This document shows positions 34,595 through 43,668 of a stretch of 60,577 bases of DNA, piece by piece (position 1 is the stretch's first letter; each line of letters starts with the position of its first letter). Source of the stretch: Candidatus Avelusimicrobium caledoniensis (GTDB lineage Bacteria > Elusimicrobiota > Elusimicrobia > Elusimicrobiales > Elusimicrobiaceae); the NCBI GenBank assembly GCA_900315795.1, contig ONAM01000005.1, positions 1 through 60,577 on the forward strand. The letters are read 5' to 3'. Under the pieces are notes generated by a model, which worked only from the letters and a program-made list of their open reading frames with translations, made no database searches and was not told where the DNA came from. The position numbers and the translations under genes are program-made.

Positions 34595-34620
34595 ATGTTT
34601 TCCTTATTATTTTTAATGAG

Positions 34621-34666
34621 AAAACACCCCTTTCATCTCTATACGAGCAGACAAAAAGGGCGTTTT
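34621..34666 (-). terminator. Terminator after the TPR-like gene
   Basis: Imperfect stem AAAACACCCCTTT / AAAGGGCGTTTT around a long loop, between the gene ending at 34675 and the FadL-like start. Confidence 0.55.
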
Positions 34667-34674
34667 ATTGATTT

Positions 34675-35334
34675 TTACTTCTGAAGTTGTGAGATTTTAT
34701 CTTTAGCGAGTGTGCCAAAGTAAGTTTTGGTGTGATTTTCCAAGAGGTATTTGTAGCTTTCCAAGGCGGCGGGTTTATCCCCGGCGAGCTCTTGGCTCAT
34801 GGCTAAGGTCAAATATGCTTGCGGCAAAGCAAAGCTTTTGGAATTTTTTTCAATGAAATTTTTGGCTACGGTAATAGAGCCGCTGTAATCTTTGGCTCCT
34901 TGCAACGCGGCCGCTTGCGACAAGGCCGCTTCTGTGCGGACTGTTTCGTTGGAATTATCAGCCAGTTCCTTATATATAGTGGCGGCCTGAGCAAAATTTT
35001 CTTGTGCAAATAAGATGTTTGCTTTTAATAATTGCGCGTATGCGGCTGCCGGAGTGCCCTTAAAATCGTTGGCTAAATTATCCAGTTGCGTAAAAGCGGC
35101 CTCTTGTCCTTCGCTTAGAAACGCAATCTGGGCGTTGTAATAAGCGGCCCACGAATCTTCGGTTACTTTTTTACAATGGTTGACGTAGCAGGAAATTCCC
35201 GTAATAAGTAGAACGATAACTACTAACGTGACAAGCACTTGCTTGCGGTTTTGCTTACAAAAACGGACTGCGTTGGCTAAAAGGTCCGTCAAAAAATCTT
35301 TATTCTCCGCCGGGGCGGTAGTTTGTTTGTTCAT
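34675..35334 (-). CDS. Membrane-anchored TPR-like protein
   Basis: A 219-residue protein with a cytoplasmic N-terminus, one membrane helix (about residues 33-50) and a periplasmic helical part of four or five TPR-like repeats (for example AAYAQLLKANILFAQENFAQA). Similar in layout to YfgM/TPR_21 proteins that assist periplasmic folding; the exact role is unknown. No SD; TATAAT lies exactly 6 nt before the ATG. Confidence 0.75.
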   Translation of the reverse strand: MNKQTTAPAENKDFLTDLLANAVRFCKQNRKQVLVTLVVIVLLITGISCYVNHCKKVTEDSWAAYYNAQIAFLSEGQEAAFTQLDNLANDFKGTPAAAYAQLLKANILFAQENFAQAATIYKELADNSNETVRTEAALSQAAALQGAKDYSGSITVAKNFIEKNSKSFALPQAYLTLAMSQELAGDKPAALESYKYLLENHTKTYFGTLAKDKISQLQK

Positions 35335-35346
35335 ATATATATTATA
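35335..35346 (-). promoter_or_regulatory. -10 box 6 nt before TPR-like gene (leaderless candidate)
   Basis: Minus strand: TATAAT, ATATAT, ATG. Confidence 0.45.
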
Positions 35347-35352
35347 GTAAAT

Positions 35353-35877
35353 TTAGCGCGTGTGCACACACTCGTCCAAATCTTCCTCGGTCAGTTGGCG
35401 GCACTCAATGTTGTTTTTCCGCAAAAAATAAATGCCCTCTTGGCTGCGGTCATACAAGTTTTTGAAGAACACTTTTTTAATGCCCGCGCTGACAATCACT
35501 TTAGCGCAATGCACACAAGGCGACCACGTTACGTAAATCGTTCCCCCTTGCGTGGCAATACCGTTTTTAGCGGCAAAGGAAATAGCGTTTTGTTCGGCGT
35601 GCAGTTCGTTATCAATGGAAAATTTACCGTGCAAATCGTAAAACGTGCGGCTGGCCATAAAGTCGGCTAGTGTGGGAAATTCGCTTTTATATTCTTTTTC
35701 GTAAAGTTCTTTAAAATAATCTTCACAATGTTGCTGGCCCGACGCCGTGCCGTTAAAACCAATGCTGATGACGCGGTTTTCTTTCACAAGCACCGCCCCT
35801 ACTTGCAAGCGCGAACAGGTAGATTGTTGTTCCACCAGTTCCGCCATTTTTATAAATAATCTGTGTTTATTCTTCAT
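35353..35877 (-). CDS. dCMP deaminase
   Basis: A 174-residue zinc deaminase converting dCMP to dUMP for thymidylate synthesis. Zinc and catalytic residues: H93-A-E95 (ELHAEQNAI) and TWSPCVHC with C121 and C124. The insert between residues 50 and 90 and the second zinc site residues (CSRLQVGA, H50/C51) resemble dCMP deaminases of the ComEB/Dcd type. TATAAT 6 nt before the ATG; no SD. Confidence 0.9.
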   Translation of the reverse strand: MKNKHRLFIKMAELVEQQSTCSRLQVGAVLVKENRVISIGFNGTASGQQHCEDYFKELYEKEYKSEFPTLADFMASRTFYDLHGKFSIDNELHAEQNAISFAAKNGIATQGGTIYVTWSPCVHCAKVIVSAGIKKVFFKNLYDRSQEGIYFLRKNNIECRQLTEEDLDECVHTR

Positions 35878-35889
35878 ACTCTTATTATA
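35878..35889 (-). promoter_or_regulatory. -10 box 6 nt before dCMP deaminase gene (leaderless candidate)
   Basis: Minus strand: TATAAT, AAGAGT, ATG. Confidence 0.45.
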
Positions 35890-35910
35890 GTTTATACGCG
35901 GGCTATACGG

Positions 35911-36243
35911 CTACCATTTTTTGAAAACAAAAAATACCGCCGCCACCAAACATAAAAACCCGACGAAGTGATTCCATTTAAAACTTTCTTTAAAATAGAT
36001 AGCGGAAAACCCGGCAAAGACGAGTAGCGTGATGACTTCTTGCATGACTTTTAGTTGCGTAACGGTAAAATATTCGTGGCCCAGACGGTTGGCGGGCACT
36101 TGAAAGCAATATTCTACAAAGGCAATCGCCCAACTGGCTACGATTACCACCCACAACGACGCGCTTTTAAATTTCAGGTGACCGTACCAGGCCACCGTCA
36201 TAAATAGGTTGGCGATGCACAACAACAGGATCGGTTTAAGCAT
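35911..36243 (-). CDS. DUF486-family small membrane protein (DMT-like)
   Basis: A 110-residue protein with four hydrophobic helices matching DUF486: opening LLLCIANLFMTVAWYGHLK, middle EYCFQVPANRLGH and the end AVFFVFKKW. The family is distantly related to drug/metabolite transporters and uncharacterised. TATAAT 6 nt before the ATG. Confidence 0.88.
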   Translation of the reverse strand: MLKPILLLCIANLFMTVAWYGHLKFKSASLWVVIVASWAIAFVEYCFQVPANRLGHEYFTVTQLKVMQEVITLLVFAGFSAIYFKESFKWNHFVGFLCLVAAVFFVFKKW

Positions 36244-36255
36244 ACCTATATTATA
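36244..36255 (-). promoter_or_regulatory. -10 box 6 nt before DUF486 gene (leaderless candidate)
   Basis: Minus strand: TATAAT, ATAGGT, ATG. Confidence 0.45.
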
Positions 36256-36270
36256 TAATTTGTGCGGGCA

Positions 36271-36825
36271 TTAGGGCATTTTGTATGAGCGGAAAGTGTT
36301 TCCAAACGCCGTGCGTTGGGTGGCACCAAACAATTTGCAATAACTTCCCGCTTCTCCTTCATATAAAACTCCTGCACTAACTCGTTCCGCGCATGATATT
36401 TTTTCCGCTTCATCTTTGTATTTGTTCCCGTTTCCCGGGGAGACTACAAACACAAAACCTCCCCCTTTGTATTTACCGCTTAAACGCCCGGCATAGAGGA
36501 GTAATGCTCCCCCATCAGCAGTTTTGTACAACTGCAATGACCAATCTTCATTTGAACGGGTATCTAACGTAAGGTTATACCATCTTTGCGTACCTGTCCA
36601 AGGAATTTCAACGGCGAGTTCGTCAAAACCGGACGGATATTCTCCGTTGGCTAACTGATAGGTAAGTGCCGCTTGGCCTACCGTTTTTAGTAAAGTCAGT
36701 GCTTGGGTGGCTCTGCTTTTTTCCACGGTTTTTTGGTATTGCGGCACAGCTGCCGCCGACAAAATGCCGATAATGAGAACGACGACTAAGAGTTCTATAA
36801 GTGTAAATGCTTGCTGATTTTTCAT
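36271..36825 (-). CDS. Type IV pilin / pseudopilin-like prepilin
   Basis: A 184-residue prepilin with leader MKNQQA and helix [18 protein letters not shown] (Ser in place of Ala near its end). Second subgroup: FDELAVEIPWTGTQ, DWSLQLYK, GKYKGGGFVFVV and a C-terminal cysteine pair (ISCAER, GSYCKLFGA). SD AAGGAGAT before the ATG. Its nearest relative in the window is the pilin at 48602. Confidence 0.9.
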   Translation of the reverse strand: MKNQQAFTLIELLVVVLIIGILSAAAVPQYQKTVEKSRATQALTLLKTVGQAALTYQLANGEYPSGFDELAVEIPWTGTQRWYNLTLDTRSNEDWSLQLYKTADGGALLLYAGRLSGKYKGGGFVFVVSPGNGNKYKDEAEKISCAERVSAGVLYEGEAGSYCKLFGATQRTAFGNTFRSYKMP

Positions 36826-36860
36826 GCGAAATCTCCTTTATTGTTTTTTTCTGTCCCTTT

Positions 36861-36888
36861 ATTATCGTTTTTTTTTTTGATTTGTCAA
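36861..36888 (-). promoter_or_regulatory. Poly-A spacer promoter of pilin 36271
   Basis: Minus strand: TTGACA (36883-36888), AATC, A11, C, GATAAT (36861-36866); spacer 16 bp. Confidence 0.8.
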
Positions 36889-36944
36889 GGAAATTTTATG
36901 CTCCGACGAAATTTATATATATTAGGTGGGGCTAAAACAGATAA

Positions 36945-36975
36945 CAAAAAAATACCCGGGAGAGCCCCCGGGATG
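36945..36975 (-). terminator. Terminator after ChaN-like gene 1
   Basis: CCCGGG...CCCGGG hairpin followed on the minus strand by a T7 run. Confidence 0.6.
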
Positions 36976-36989
36976 ATAAAGGCAAGAGG

Positions 36990-38096
36990 TTAGGGTTTTG
37001 GTGAAATATCCGGCATTCTTAATTGCACGTCAAATCCGGCCAAACGGGAAAGTTTGGAGTCATTAAATTGCAAAATGCGTTCAAGGTAAAATTTCTTTTT
37101 TGTAAGTTGGTCAAAATCGGTCGTGTACATTTCCGGCGTGAAAGAAATAACAAAAGTTTTTTGCTCCGGGAAAAGGTTGCTTATAGAATACGGATAGGTG
37201 TAACCCAGATGCCCTATACCTCCGTACACAATAAATAAGGCATCGGGGTATACTGCCTGGTATTTTTTAAGGATGTTGAGCCAATAATTGTTACGTATGC
37301 GTAACCCTTCACGGGTGGCCCAAAAATCTGTGCTATTGATAAATATTCCGTTTGTGCCTACCACATTCATATCGGAGTCTGCCAGTTCTGTTTCCAGCCC
37401 AATGACGGGTATATTTAAGTTTTTGTCTGATTCCAGGTCCGCAAGCATATTTTTGTAAAAGTCATTGACCACAAGATGATTCCTATGATATATAAATTCT
37501 GTAAACAAGAAAATTTTACGTTCGGGTTGTTGTCGTTGAAGCATTCTAACTAAGGTGCTAACCGTTGGAAGAACTTGTCGCATGCCGTGGTGTTCACCTA
37601 GCAGTAAATAGGACGTATTTTGCGGAATTTGCTTCATTAACCAATTTACATCTTCCTCCGGGTCATGGGTAACTTTTAATTGGGCCCGTTCTAAATCTTT
37701 CAGATGAGCGGATGTTTGGTCATACAGTTTGCTATACGAAGTAATACCTTTAATAATTTCGCGGTTTATTCTTCTTTGAAGGTACAGGTTGGCTTGTTCA
37801 TTATTGGTCAAAAAGGGAACAGTTGGGTACATGTCTTGGGCTTGAAAGGGCACATCTTCCCAATTTATAAAATTACCTTGTACCGGATATCCCCTGGGAA
37901 GTAGACGGGACTCCACCCGGTTAAATTTGGAAAGCGCTTGTTTATACGAGATATCCGCCCGCTGTTGCAGAACGTGGGTAATCGCTTTTTGATGACGCGT
38001 AGATATCCCGCGTAGCCAACGGCCTGCCTTTTGGGCATGTAGCGTTGTGACGGGTAAAAGAAACGCGCAAATCAGAAAAACCGCTTTTTTATACAT
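36990..38096 (-). CDS. ChaN/EreA-fold secreted protein, paralogue 1
   Basis: A 368-residue protein with a signal peptide ending LHAQ (residue 22). It shares with the genes at 54768 and 56828: a YLLLGEHHG motif (167-171), LFTEF, PVIGLE and YGGIGHLGYTYPYS near the C-terminus. The GExH and late His fit the Cofac_haem_bdg (ChaN) / erythromycin-esterase-like fold, so metal, haem or hydrolase function is possible; substrate unknown. The ATG at 38096 was chosen because the signal peptide begins there; the frame is open 29 codons further. A conserved upstream element lies at 38134-38173. Confidence 0.68.
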   Translation of the reverse strand: MYKKAVFLICAFLLPVTTLHAQKAGRWLRGISTRHQKAITHVLQQRADISYKQALSKFNRVESRLLPRGYPVQGNFINWEDVPFQAQDMYPTVPFLTNNEQANLYLQRRINREIIKGITSYSKLYDQTSAHLKDLERAQLKVTHDPEEDVNWLMKQIPQNTSYLLLGEHHGMRQVLPTVSTLVRMLQRQQPERKIFLFTEFIYHRNHLVVNDFYKNMLADLESDKNLNIPVIGLETELADSDMNVVGTNGIFINSTDFWATREGLRIRNNYWLNILKKYQAVYPDALFIVYGGIGHLGYTYPYSISNLFPEQKTFVISFTPEMYTTDFDQLTKKKFYLERILQFNDSKLSRLAGFDVQLRMPDISPKP

Positions 38097-38133
38097 ATAT
38101 ATAACATAGGGTAAGAGATTTCTGTTTCTGCTC

Positions 38134-38173
38134 GCAAGAGTCAAAAGGCCTAGCGCGGGTATAGGACTTTTGA
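38134..38173 (-). promoter_or_regulatory. Conserved element upstream of ChaN-like gene 1
   Basis: TCAAAAG ... CTTTTGA inverted arms around GCCTAGCGCGGGTATAGGA. Shares the AAAGGCCTA-N-CGGG core with elements upstream of the other two ChaN-like genes. Confidence 0.5.
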
Positions 38174-38250
38174 TACGGTGCAATAAAACCGGGTTTTCGG
38201 GTGTTTTATAAAGTAGTGCAAAAAATAAACAGCATAAATCTTGAAATTTA

Positions 38251-38262
38251 TATAATGATACT
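38251..38262 (+). promoter_or_regulatory. -10 box 6 nt before TolC-like gene (leaderless candidate)
   Basis: TATAAT at 38251-38256, GATACT, then ATG at 38263. Confidence 0.45.
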
Positions 38263-39630
38263 ATGAAGAAATTTTGGTTACTCTATATTGTTTTTTTGGT
38301 TTGCCCGCTTGCCGTGCATGCGGCGGATGATTTGTTGCGTTCGGCCGGGCTGTACCCGCAAAACGCCACAGTGCAAGAAAAAGACCCGCTGCGTTTAACG
38401 CCGGCCTCCCGGGAAGAAATAGACCAACTTCTTGCCGGCCCGCTTACGGTGGAAGATTGCATCCGTATAGCTCTGGCCCGCAGCCCCAAAGCCGTCAGCG
38501 CACAGCTGGCCGTGCAGGAAGCGCACGTGCAGTTAAACTTGGCACGCGGCGAGTTTTTACCGACGGTAAATGCAAATGCCTCGCAAGGGTATTATACGTA
38601 CGATTCCCCCGGTCGTTCTACGCACGATTACGGTACTCACAACGCGCAAGCACAAGCGCAACTCACTATTTCCGGGTTTACCGATAAAGTGCGTGCGGTA
38701 AAAATCAGTAATATGCAAGTGGAACAAGCCGAGCTGAATGTGGCCAACCAGGTTAATTTAATTGCGCGTACCGTAAAGAAAGCGTATTACGCATTGGCAT
38801 CAGCGCAACGGGCCGTGGATATCCGCCAAAAATCGCGCGATTTATACCAGGAACAATACGACCGTGCGGCGGAATTTTATAAACAAGGCCTTCGCCCGAA
38901 AGTGGATGTTACGACGGCAGAAGTCAATTTAAATAACGAAAAATTACGCCTCATCCGTGCGCAGAATTTAGTAAAAACTACCTCTGCCAATTTGGCTAAT
39001 GCGTTGGGTATTACCACGCCCAAACAGCTCCAAATTGTGCAAGTGGACGATGTGGAACAAATAGATATCCCGTTTAGCGAAGCCGTCAAAACGGCCTACG
39101 AAAACCGCCCGGATATTTTATCGGCGCAGACAAATGCCAAAATCGGACAGATGAAAATAAACCAAGCTAAAGCCGGCTATTTGCCGACGTTTACGTTTTC
39201 TGCCGGGTTTAATAAATACGACGAAGATTTACGCTTGGATAACGAAGAAAGCAAACTTATGTTGTCCATAGATATACCCATTTTTAGTGCCTTTAAAACG
39301 TATAACGGCGTCAAGCAAGCGCGGCTGAACTTGGAAAAAATCAACAATAATAACCGCAGTTTGCTTAACGATGTTTTCTTAGAAGTGCAAAGTGCTTACA
39401 TCAGTATGCAAGAAGCAAGCGAAAGTATCCCGCTTGCTAAGCTAAATGTAGAAAAAGCTAAAGAAAATTTAGATTTAGCCCAAGGCCGCTACAACGAGGG
39501 CATTGGGGATATTATTGAACTTAAAGACGCGGAGGTCGCTTACACCGATGCGGAACTGAGTTTGCTTACGGCGCGTTACGACTTTGCGGCGGCCGTAGCC
39601 GATTTAAAACAAGCGATGGGGACCAACTGA
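38263..39630 (+). CDS. TolC-family outer-membrane efflux protein
   Basis: A 455-residue protein with a signal peptide (ends VHA|AD) and the duplicated TolC repeat: LTVEDCIRIALARSPK near residue 62 and the second half from about residue 270, with the conserved LPTFTFSAGFN and EYNEGIGDIIEL-like segment near 415. Forms the outer-membrane channel of the efflux system encoded with the next three genes; 1 bp separates it from the adaptor gene. Confidence 0.93.
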   Translation: MKKFWLLYIVFLVCPLAVHAADDLLRSAGLYPQNATVQEKDPLRLTPASREEIDQLLAGPLTVEDCIRIALARSPKAVSAQLAVQEAHVQLNLARGEFLPTVNANASQGYYTYDSPGRSTHDYGTHNAQAQAQLTISGFTDKVRAVKISNMQVEQAELNVANQVNLIARTVKKAYYALASAQRAVDIRQKSRDLYQEQYDRAAEFYKQGLRPKVDVTTAEVNLNNEKLRLIRAQNLVKTTSANLANALGITTPKQLQIVQVDDVEQIDIPFSEAVKTAYENRPDILSAQTNAKIGQMKINQAKAGYLPTFTFSAGFNKYDEDLRLDNEESKLMLSIDIPIFSAFKTYNGVKQARLNLEKINNNNRSLLNDVFLEVQSAYISMQEASESIPLAKLNVEKAKENLDLAQGRYNEGIGDIIELKDAEVAYTDAELSLLTARYDFAAAVADLKQAMGTN

Positions 39631-39631
39631 T

Positions 39632-40888
39632 ATGAAAGAAAAATTACTCAAACTAAAAGAGTTTTGCATCAAAATCTGGCATAAATTTTGGGCGATGGAA
39701 AAATGGAAAAAGATAGTCGCTCTAATTGTGCTGTTACTAGCGGCGTGGCTTTTAAAGGGTTGTTTTATTAAGAGCCGCCCCGTGCCGCAATTCCGGTTGG
39801 CTACCGTCAAAAAAGGCGATATTGCCGACATGGTAGAAGCGTCCGGGCCGATTAACCCGGTTAATACCACGCAAGTGGGTGCGCTTGTTTCCGGCGAGAT
39901 TTTAAAAATCTACGTAGATTATAACAGCGAAGTTAAAAAAGGCGACTTAATGGCCGTTATTGACCAAACACAAATTTTAGCCCAACTGGCCGAAGCGCGG
40001 GCGAGTCTGTCCTCGGCCAAAGAGGGGTTGGAATCGGCGGAGGTTTCCTACCGCTTGGCCAAGAAAAATTATGAACGCTACCAAGCGTTATTTGATAAAA
40101 ACTACGTGTCTAAAGTGAATTTGGAGGAGCACGAGCTGTCCTACGCTAACGCGAAAAGTGCGTTAAATGCGGCCCAAGCCAATGTGATCCGCGCCCAATC
40201 TAACGTAGATACGGCTGAGAAAAATCTGTCCAACACTAAAATTGTTTCCCCCATTGACGGCGTGGTACTCACGCGCAAAGTCAGCGAAGGCCAAACGATT
40301 ACCGCCGGGTTTTCCACCCCGGAGCTTTTTGTGGTGGCGCAAGATTTAACCAAAATGCAAATTGAGGCCAAAGTGTCCGAAGCCGATATTGTTAAAATAC
40401 AAGCCGGTCAAAAAGCCGAATTTACATTGGACGGTTACATCGGCGAAAAATTCAATGGCACGGTGCGTCAAGTGCGTACCAATTATGTGGATAATTCTTC
40501 GTCCGCCAGTAACAGTACATCCTATACGGTCATTGTGGATGTCAATAATGAGGACCTGCGTTTAAAACCCGGCATGACGGCCACTATGACGATTTTTACG
40601 CAACATAAAGAGGACGTGCTCCTCGTGCCGAACGAGGCGTTGCGCTTTTCCCCCTCTACCAACAAACAAACGTATGCTAACACGGGCGTATGGAAAGCCC
40701 AACGCGGCCAAGCGCCTAAACGGGTGGACGTAACGATTGGTATTATTTCTGCCAAAAATACGGAACTTGTATCGGGCGATATAAAAGAGGGTGATAAAAT
40801 TATCGTCGGCGAAAATAATTTGAAAGCCACCGCCGCCGGTGGTTTTGGCGCACCGCCTCGGATGGGTGGCGGCAATCGCCGCCGTTAA
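39632..40888 (+). CDS. MacA/HlyD-type periplasmic adaptor
   Basis: A 418-residue membrane-fusion protein. One N-terminal helix (about 22-42), a lipoyl half-motif VEASGPINPVNTTQVGALVSG, a coiled-coil hairpin (110-200), the second half-lipoyl SPIDGVVLTRKVSEGQTITAG, a beta-barrel domain, and a Gly/Arg-rich end. Joins the inner-membrane MacB-type pump to the TolC-like channel. Second gene of the operon. Confidence 0.9.
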   Translation: MKEKLLKLKEFCIKIWHKFWAMEKWKKIVALIVLLLAAWLLKGCFIKSRPVPQFRLATVKKGDIADMVEASGPINPVNTTQVGALVSGEILKIYVDYNSEVKKGDLMAVIDQTQILAQLAEARASLSSAKEGLESAEVSYRLAKKNYERYQALFDKNYVSKVNLEEHELSYANAKSALNAAQANVIRAQSNVDTAEKNLSNTKIVSPIDGVVLTRKVSEGQTITAGFSTPELFVVAQDLTKMQIEAKVSEADIVKIQAGQKAEFTLDGYIGEKFNGTVRQVRTNYVDNSSSASNSTSYTVIVDVNNEDLRLKPGMTATMTIFTQHKEDVLLVPNEALRFSPSTNKQTYANTGVWKAQRGQAPKRVDVTIGIISAKNTELVSGDIKEGDKIIVGENNLKATAAGGFGAPPRMGGGNRRR

Positions 40889-40901
40889 TAAGGAGCCGTT
40901 T

Positions 40902-41585
40902 ATGGCACTCATTGATACGCGAGATTTATACAAAATTTATAAGCTGGGCGACGTAGAAGTACGCGCGCTTAACGGCGTAAGCGTATCTATTGAGCAGGGC
41001 GAATTTGTGGCGGTCATGGGGCCGTCGGGCTCGGGCAAATCTACGTTTATGAATATTTTGGGGTGCTTGGATAAGCCGACGAGCGGTACGTACACTTTGG
41101 ACGGTATTGACGTAACGGCGACCGATTTATCCAAACTGGCCGGCGTGAGAAACCGCAAAATCGGTTTTGTGTTTCAGGGCTTTAACTTAATTAAACGTAC
41201 GACGGCGGTGGAAAATGTGGAACTCCCGATGATTTACAACCATACCCCGGCGCGCGAGCGGCGCGAAAAAGCATTGGCCGCGTTAAAAGCCGTGGGACTT
41301 GCCGAGCGCGCGTTTCACTTGCCCAACCAACTTTCCGGCGGGCAGCAACAGCGCGTAGCGATTGCGCGCAGTTTAGTGTGCGACGCGCCGATCATTTTTG
41401 CCGATGAGCCGACGGGCAACTTAGATACTAAAATGAGTATTGAAGTGATGGAGCTTTTCACGCGGCTTAATAAAGAAATGGGCAAAACCGTTATTCTCAT
41501 CACGCACGAGCCGGACATTGCCGAGTATGCCTCGCGCCTTATTAAATTTAAAGACGGTCAAAAAATCAGCGACGAGGTGAAATAA
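40902..41585 (+). CDS. MacB-type ABC transporter ATP-binding protein
   Basis: A 227-residue ATPase: Walker A GPSGSGKST (40-48), Q-loop FQGFNLI, signature LSGGQQQRVAIARSL, Walker B IIFADEPTGNLD and the H-loop LITHE. The ATG at 40902 follows AAGGAGCC. It powers the following permease; ATPase and permease are separate chains, unlike E. coli MacB. Confidence 0.94.
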   Translation: MALIDTRDLYKIYKLGDVEVRALNGVSVSIEQGEFVAVMGPSGSGKSTFMNILGCLDKPTSGTYTLDGIDVTATDLSKLAGVRNRKIGFVFQGFNLIKRTTAVENVELPMIYNHTPARERREKALAALKAVGLAERAFHLPNQLSGGQQQRVAIARSLVCDAPIIFADEPTGNLDTKMSIEVMELFTRLNKEMGKTVILITHEPDIAEYASRLIKFKDGQKISDEVK

Positions 41586-41587
41586 TT

Positions 41588-42820
41588 ATGTGGGATTCTT
41601 TTGTTGCGATTTTTAAAATTTCTTTAAAATCTATTTTCGCCAACAAAATGCGTGCCGCACTGACCAGCTTAGGTATTATTATCGGCGTGGCGGCGGTGAT
41701 TACGGTGCTTGCCGTCGGCGCGGCTACCAAAAAAAGCATTACCGACCGCTTTTCTAATATGGGTACAAACATTTTATTTTTGCGCCAACCGTGGGACTTG
41801 GATGAAAGTATTTCTTCCCCCAAGGACGTAACCATGGACGACGTACGCGCCATACGCGAAGTGGAGGGCGTGTCTGCCGTGGCGCCGTATATTCAAAAAA
41901 ACTTTGAAGTCAAATACAAAAATACGAGCTTATCGTTGAGCGTTCTGGCAACGGATACGGACATTTTCGGTGCGTATGATTGGGTAGTAGAAAGCGGGCG
42001 CGAAATGACTGAACGCGAAATTGATAATTACGCGCAAGTGATGATTTTAGGGGCGACGTCTGCCAAAACGATTTTCGGCGATGTGGACCCGCTTAACAAA
42101 ACCGTTGTACTGGATAACATTCCGTTTACCGTCGTGGGTATTACCAAAAAAACGGGCTCTACCGGCTTTGGTTTTAACATAGACGAAGGCGCGCTTATTC
42201 CCTACACTACGGGTAAAGTAAAAATGAGTTCGGGTGGTTTTGGCGGTAATACAAACCGCCGCGCGTTAGACCGCGTTGTGATCAAAGTAGACGACTTTGA
42301 CCAAATTGAAAATATGAAAGTGGATATCGCCAACACGGTGCGCAACACGCACCGCATCCACCCCTTAGGCAAAGACGATTTCCAATTAGACGATATGGCC
42401 TCGTTTGTGGAGCAAGCTAAAAGCACGGCCAGTACGATTAGTTTATTTTTGGGTGTTATCGGCGTAATTTCGCTGATCGTAGGCGGTATTGGGGTTATGA
42501 ACATTATGCTTGTTTCTGTGACGGAACGCACGCGCGAAATCGGTATCCGTATGGCGATCGGTGCGACGAGTTGGAATATCCGCATGCAGTTTTTAGGCGA
42601 GGCCGTTACGCTTTCTTGCATGGGCGGCCTGGTGGGTATTTTGCTAGGCGTAGTGTTTACACTTCTTGTATCCAAATATATGTCCTTGCAAACCAGTTTA
42701 AGCGTATGGGCCGTGTTGGTGTCTGCCGGGTTTTCCGCCGCTACGGGTGTGTTCTTCGGGTTTTATCCGGCGTATAAAGCGTCCAAACTTACTCCCATTG
42801 ACGCACTACGGTATGAGTAA
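41588..42820 (+). CDS. MacB-type ABC transporter permease (FtsX family)
   Basis: A 410-residue protein: one N-terminal helix (LTSLGIIIGVAAVITVLAVG), a periplasmic MacB_PCD domain, and three C-terminal helices of the FtsX domain with ERTREIGIRMAIGA and PAYKASKLTPIDALRYE. Starts 2 nt after the ATPase stop. With the adaptor and TolC-like protein it forms a tripartite pump for peptides, macrolides or lipids (substrate unknown). Confidence 0.93.
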   Translation: MWDSFVAIFKISLKSIFANKMRAALTSLGIIIGVAAVITVLAVGAATKKSITDRFSNMGTNILFLRQPWDLDESISSPKDVTMDDVRAIREVEGVSAVAPYIQKNFEVKYKNTSLSLSVLATDTDIFGAYDWVVESGREMTEREIDNYAQVMILGATSAKTIFGDVDPLNKTVVLDNIPFTVVGITKKTGSTGFGFNIDEGALIPYTTGKVKMSSGGFGGNTNRRALDRVVIKVDDFDQIENMKVDIANTVRNTHRIHPLGKDDFQLDDMASFVEQAKSTASTISLFLGVIGVISLIVGGIGVMNIMLVSVTERTREIGIRMAIGATSWNIRMQFLGEAVTLSCMGGLVGILLGVVFTLLVSKYMSLQTSLSVWAVLVSAGFSAATGVFFGFYPAYKASKLTPIDALRYE

Positions 42821-42850
42821 AAGAGTAGCAAGATGAATATAAATTAAAGT

Positions 42851-42881
42851 TTCGTCCGCGATATTTATCGCGGACGATTTT
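42851..42881. terminator. Bidirectional terminator between macB-like gene and pilin
   Basis: Stem CGTCCGCG / CGCGGACG with ATATTTAT loop, then ATTTTAT on the plus strand; located between convergent genes. Confidence 0.75.
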
Positions 42882-42886
42882 ATATG

Positions 42887-43609
42887 TTAGTAAGGCATTT
42901 CATAATACGAAGTGGTATAGCCTTCGTATAATTTTTGTTTAGGACAACCAATCACTTTTACGCAAAAATCACCTGGATGGGCAATAGTGGCATTTGTTTC
43001 ATGACAGAGTATACGGCCTGTTGTGGATGGGTCAAAAGTATAGATATGGTTAAATACAAAACCGGCTCCTCTGTATGGCCCGGTAGATAAAATCGAAAGA
43101 GAATTATGAAAACCGTTTCCGCGATTAATGCGCAATTCAAAGGAATCTGTTTTTCGTAGAGCATTGTTAGATGCTAGTAGCCCAGAATCGAGTGGTGATG
43201 TGGGGGTTGTTGCGCTTTCTAAACTATCAAAGTCTACGTCCAATTCATCCAATGTAGTAGCATATTCCCCGTTGGCCATAAAATATGTCTGTTGGGCTGT
43301 GGCTAAACTGCGTGTGAGAGTGAGCATATTGCTAGCACGGCTTTTCCATACTGCTTTTTGATATTGCGGCACAGCCACCGCCGCCAAAATGCCAATGATA
43401 AGAACGACCACTAAAAGTTCAATGAGGGTAAAGCCGTTGACGTTATTAAATAAGTGTCTGTCATGCCGGAAATCTGTAATCCGGCATCTTCGTATTTTAT
43501 TATGAAATAAGGTTTCTTTTTCTTGTTTAATAACGGTGACAGATTGTTCCAGCGGAAGATCCCGTGTAACAACCTCACGGGATGACAAACTTATTTTATT
43601 GTTTTTCAT
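42887..43609 (-). CDS. Pilin-like prepilin with repeat-extended leader (59 residues)
   Basis: A 240-residue prepilin with SD AAGGAGAT. After [10 protein letters not shown] comes a repeat-encoded leader with [12 protein letters not shown], cut at NG|F (residue 59) before the standard helix. The mature domain has [31 protein letters not shown] and a C-terminal cysteine pair ([14 protein letters not shown]), the second subgroup. It is divergent from the pilin at 43712. The leader repeat is partly shared with the pilin at 59868. Confidence 0.87.
   Translation of the reverse strand: MKNNKISLSSREVVTRDLPLEQSVTVIKQEKETLFHNKIRRCRITDFRHDRHLFNNVNGFTLIELLVVVLIIGILAAVAVPQYQKAVWKSRASNMLTLTRSLATAQQTYFMANGEYATTLDELDVDFDSLESATTPTSPLDSGLLASNNALRKTDSFELRINRGNGFHNSLSILSTGPYRGAGFVFNHIYTFDPSTTGRILCHETNATIAHPGDFCVKVIGCPKQKLYEGYTTSYYEMPY
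43460..43586. repeat. Composite palindromic element inside pilin leader
   Basis: Starts GTC, ends GAC. Stem ATGCCGGA / TCCGGCAT and stem ATCCCGTG / CACGGGAT, each with a 9-nt loop, flank a centre of about 70 bp bounded by CTT and AAG. The right part, encoding [12 protein letters not shown], recurs at 60436-60510. Confidence 0.85.
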
Positions 43610-43641
43610 AAAATCTCCTTATATATTTTTTCCGTCCCTTT

Positions 43642-43668
43642 ATTATCGTTTTTTTTTTGATTTGTCAA
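43642..43668 (-). promoter_or_regulatory. Poly-A spacer promoter of pilin 42887 (A10)
   Basis: Minus strand: TTGACA (43663-43668), AATC, A10, C, GATAAT (43642-43647). The 15-bp spacer is the shortest in the set and predicts a weak promoter. Confidence 0.75.

Noticed and set aside
36990..38183. Longer N-terminus of ChaN-like protein 1 beginning at 38183
   Set aside because: It would cover the conserved upstream element and bury the signal peptide.
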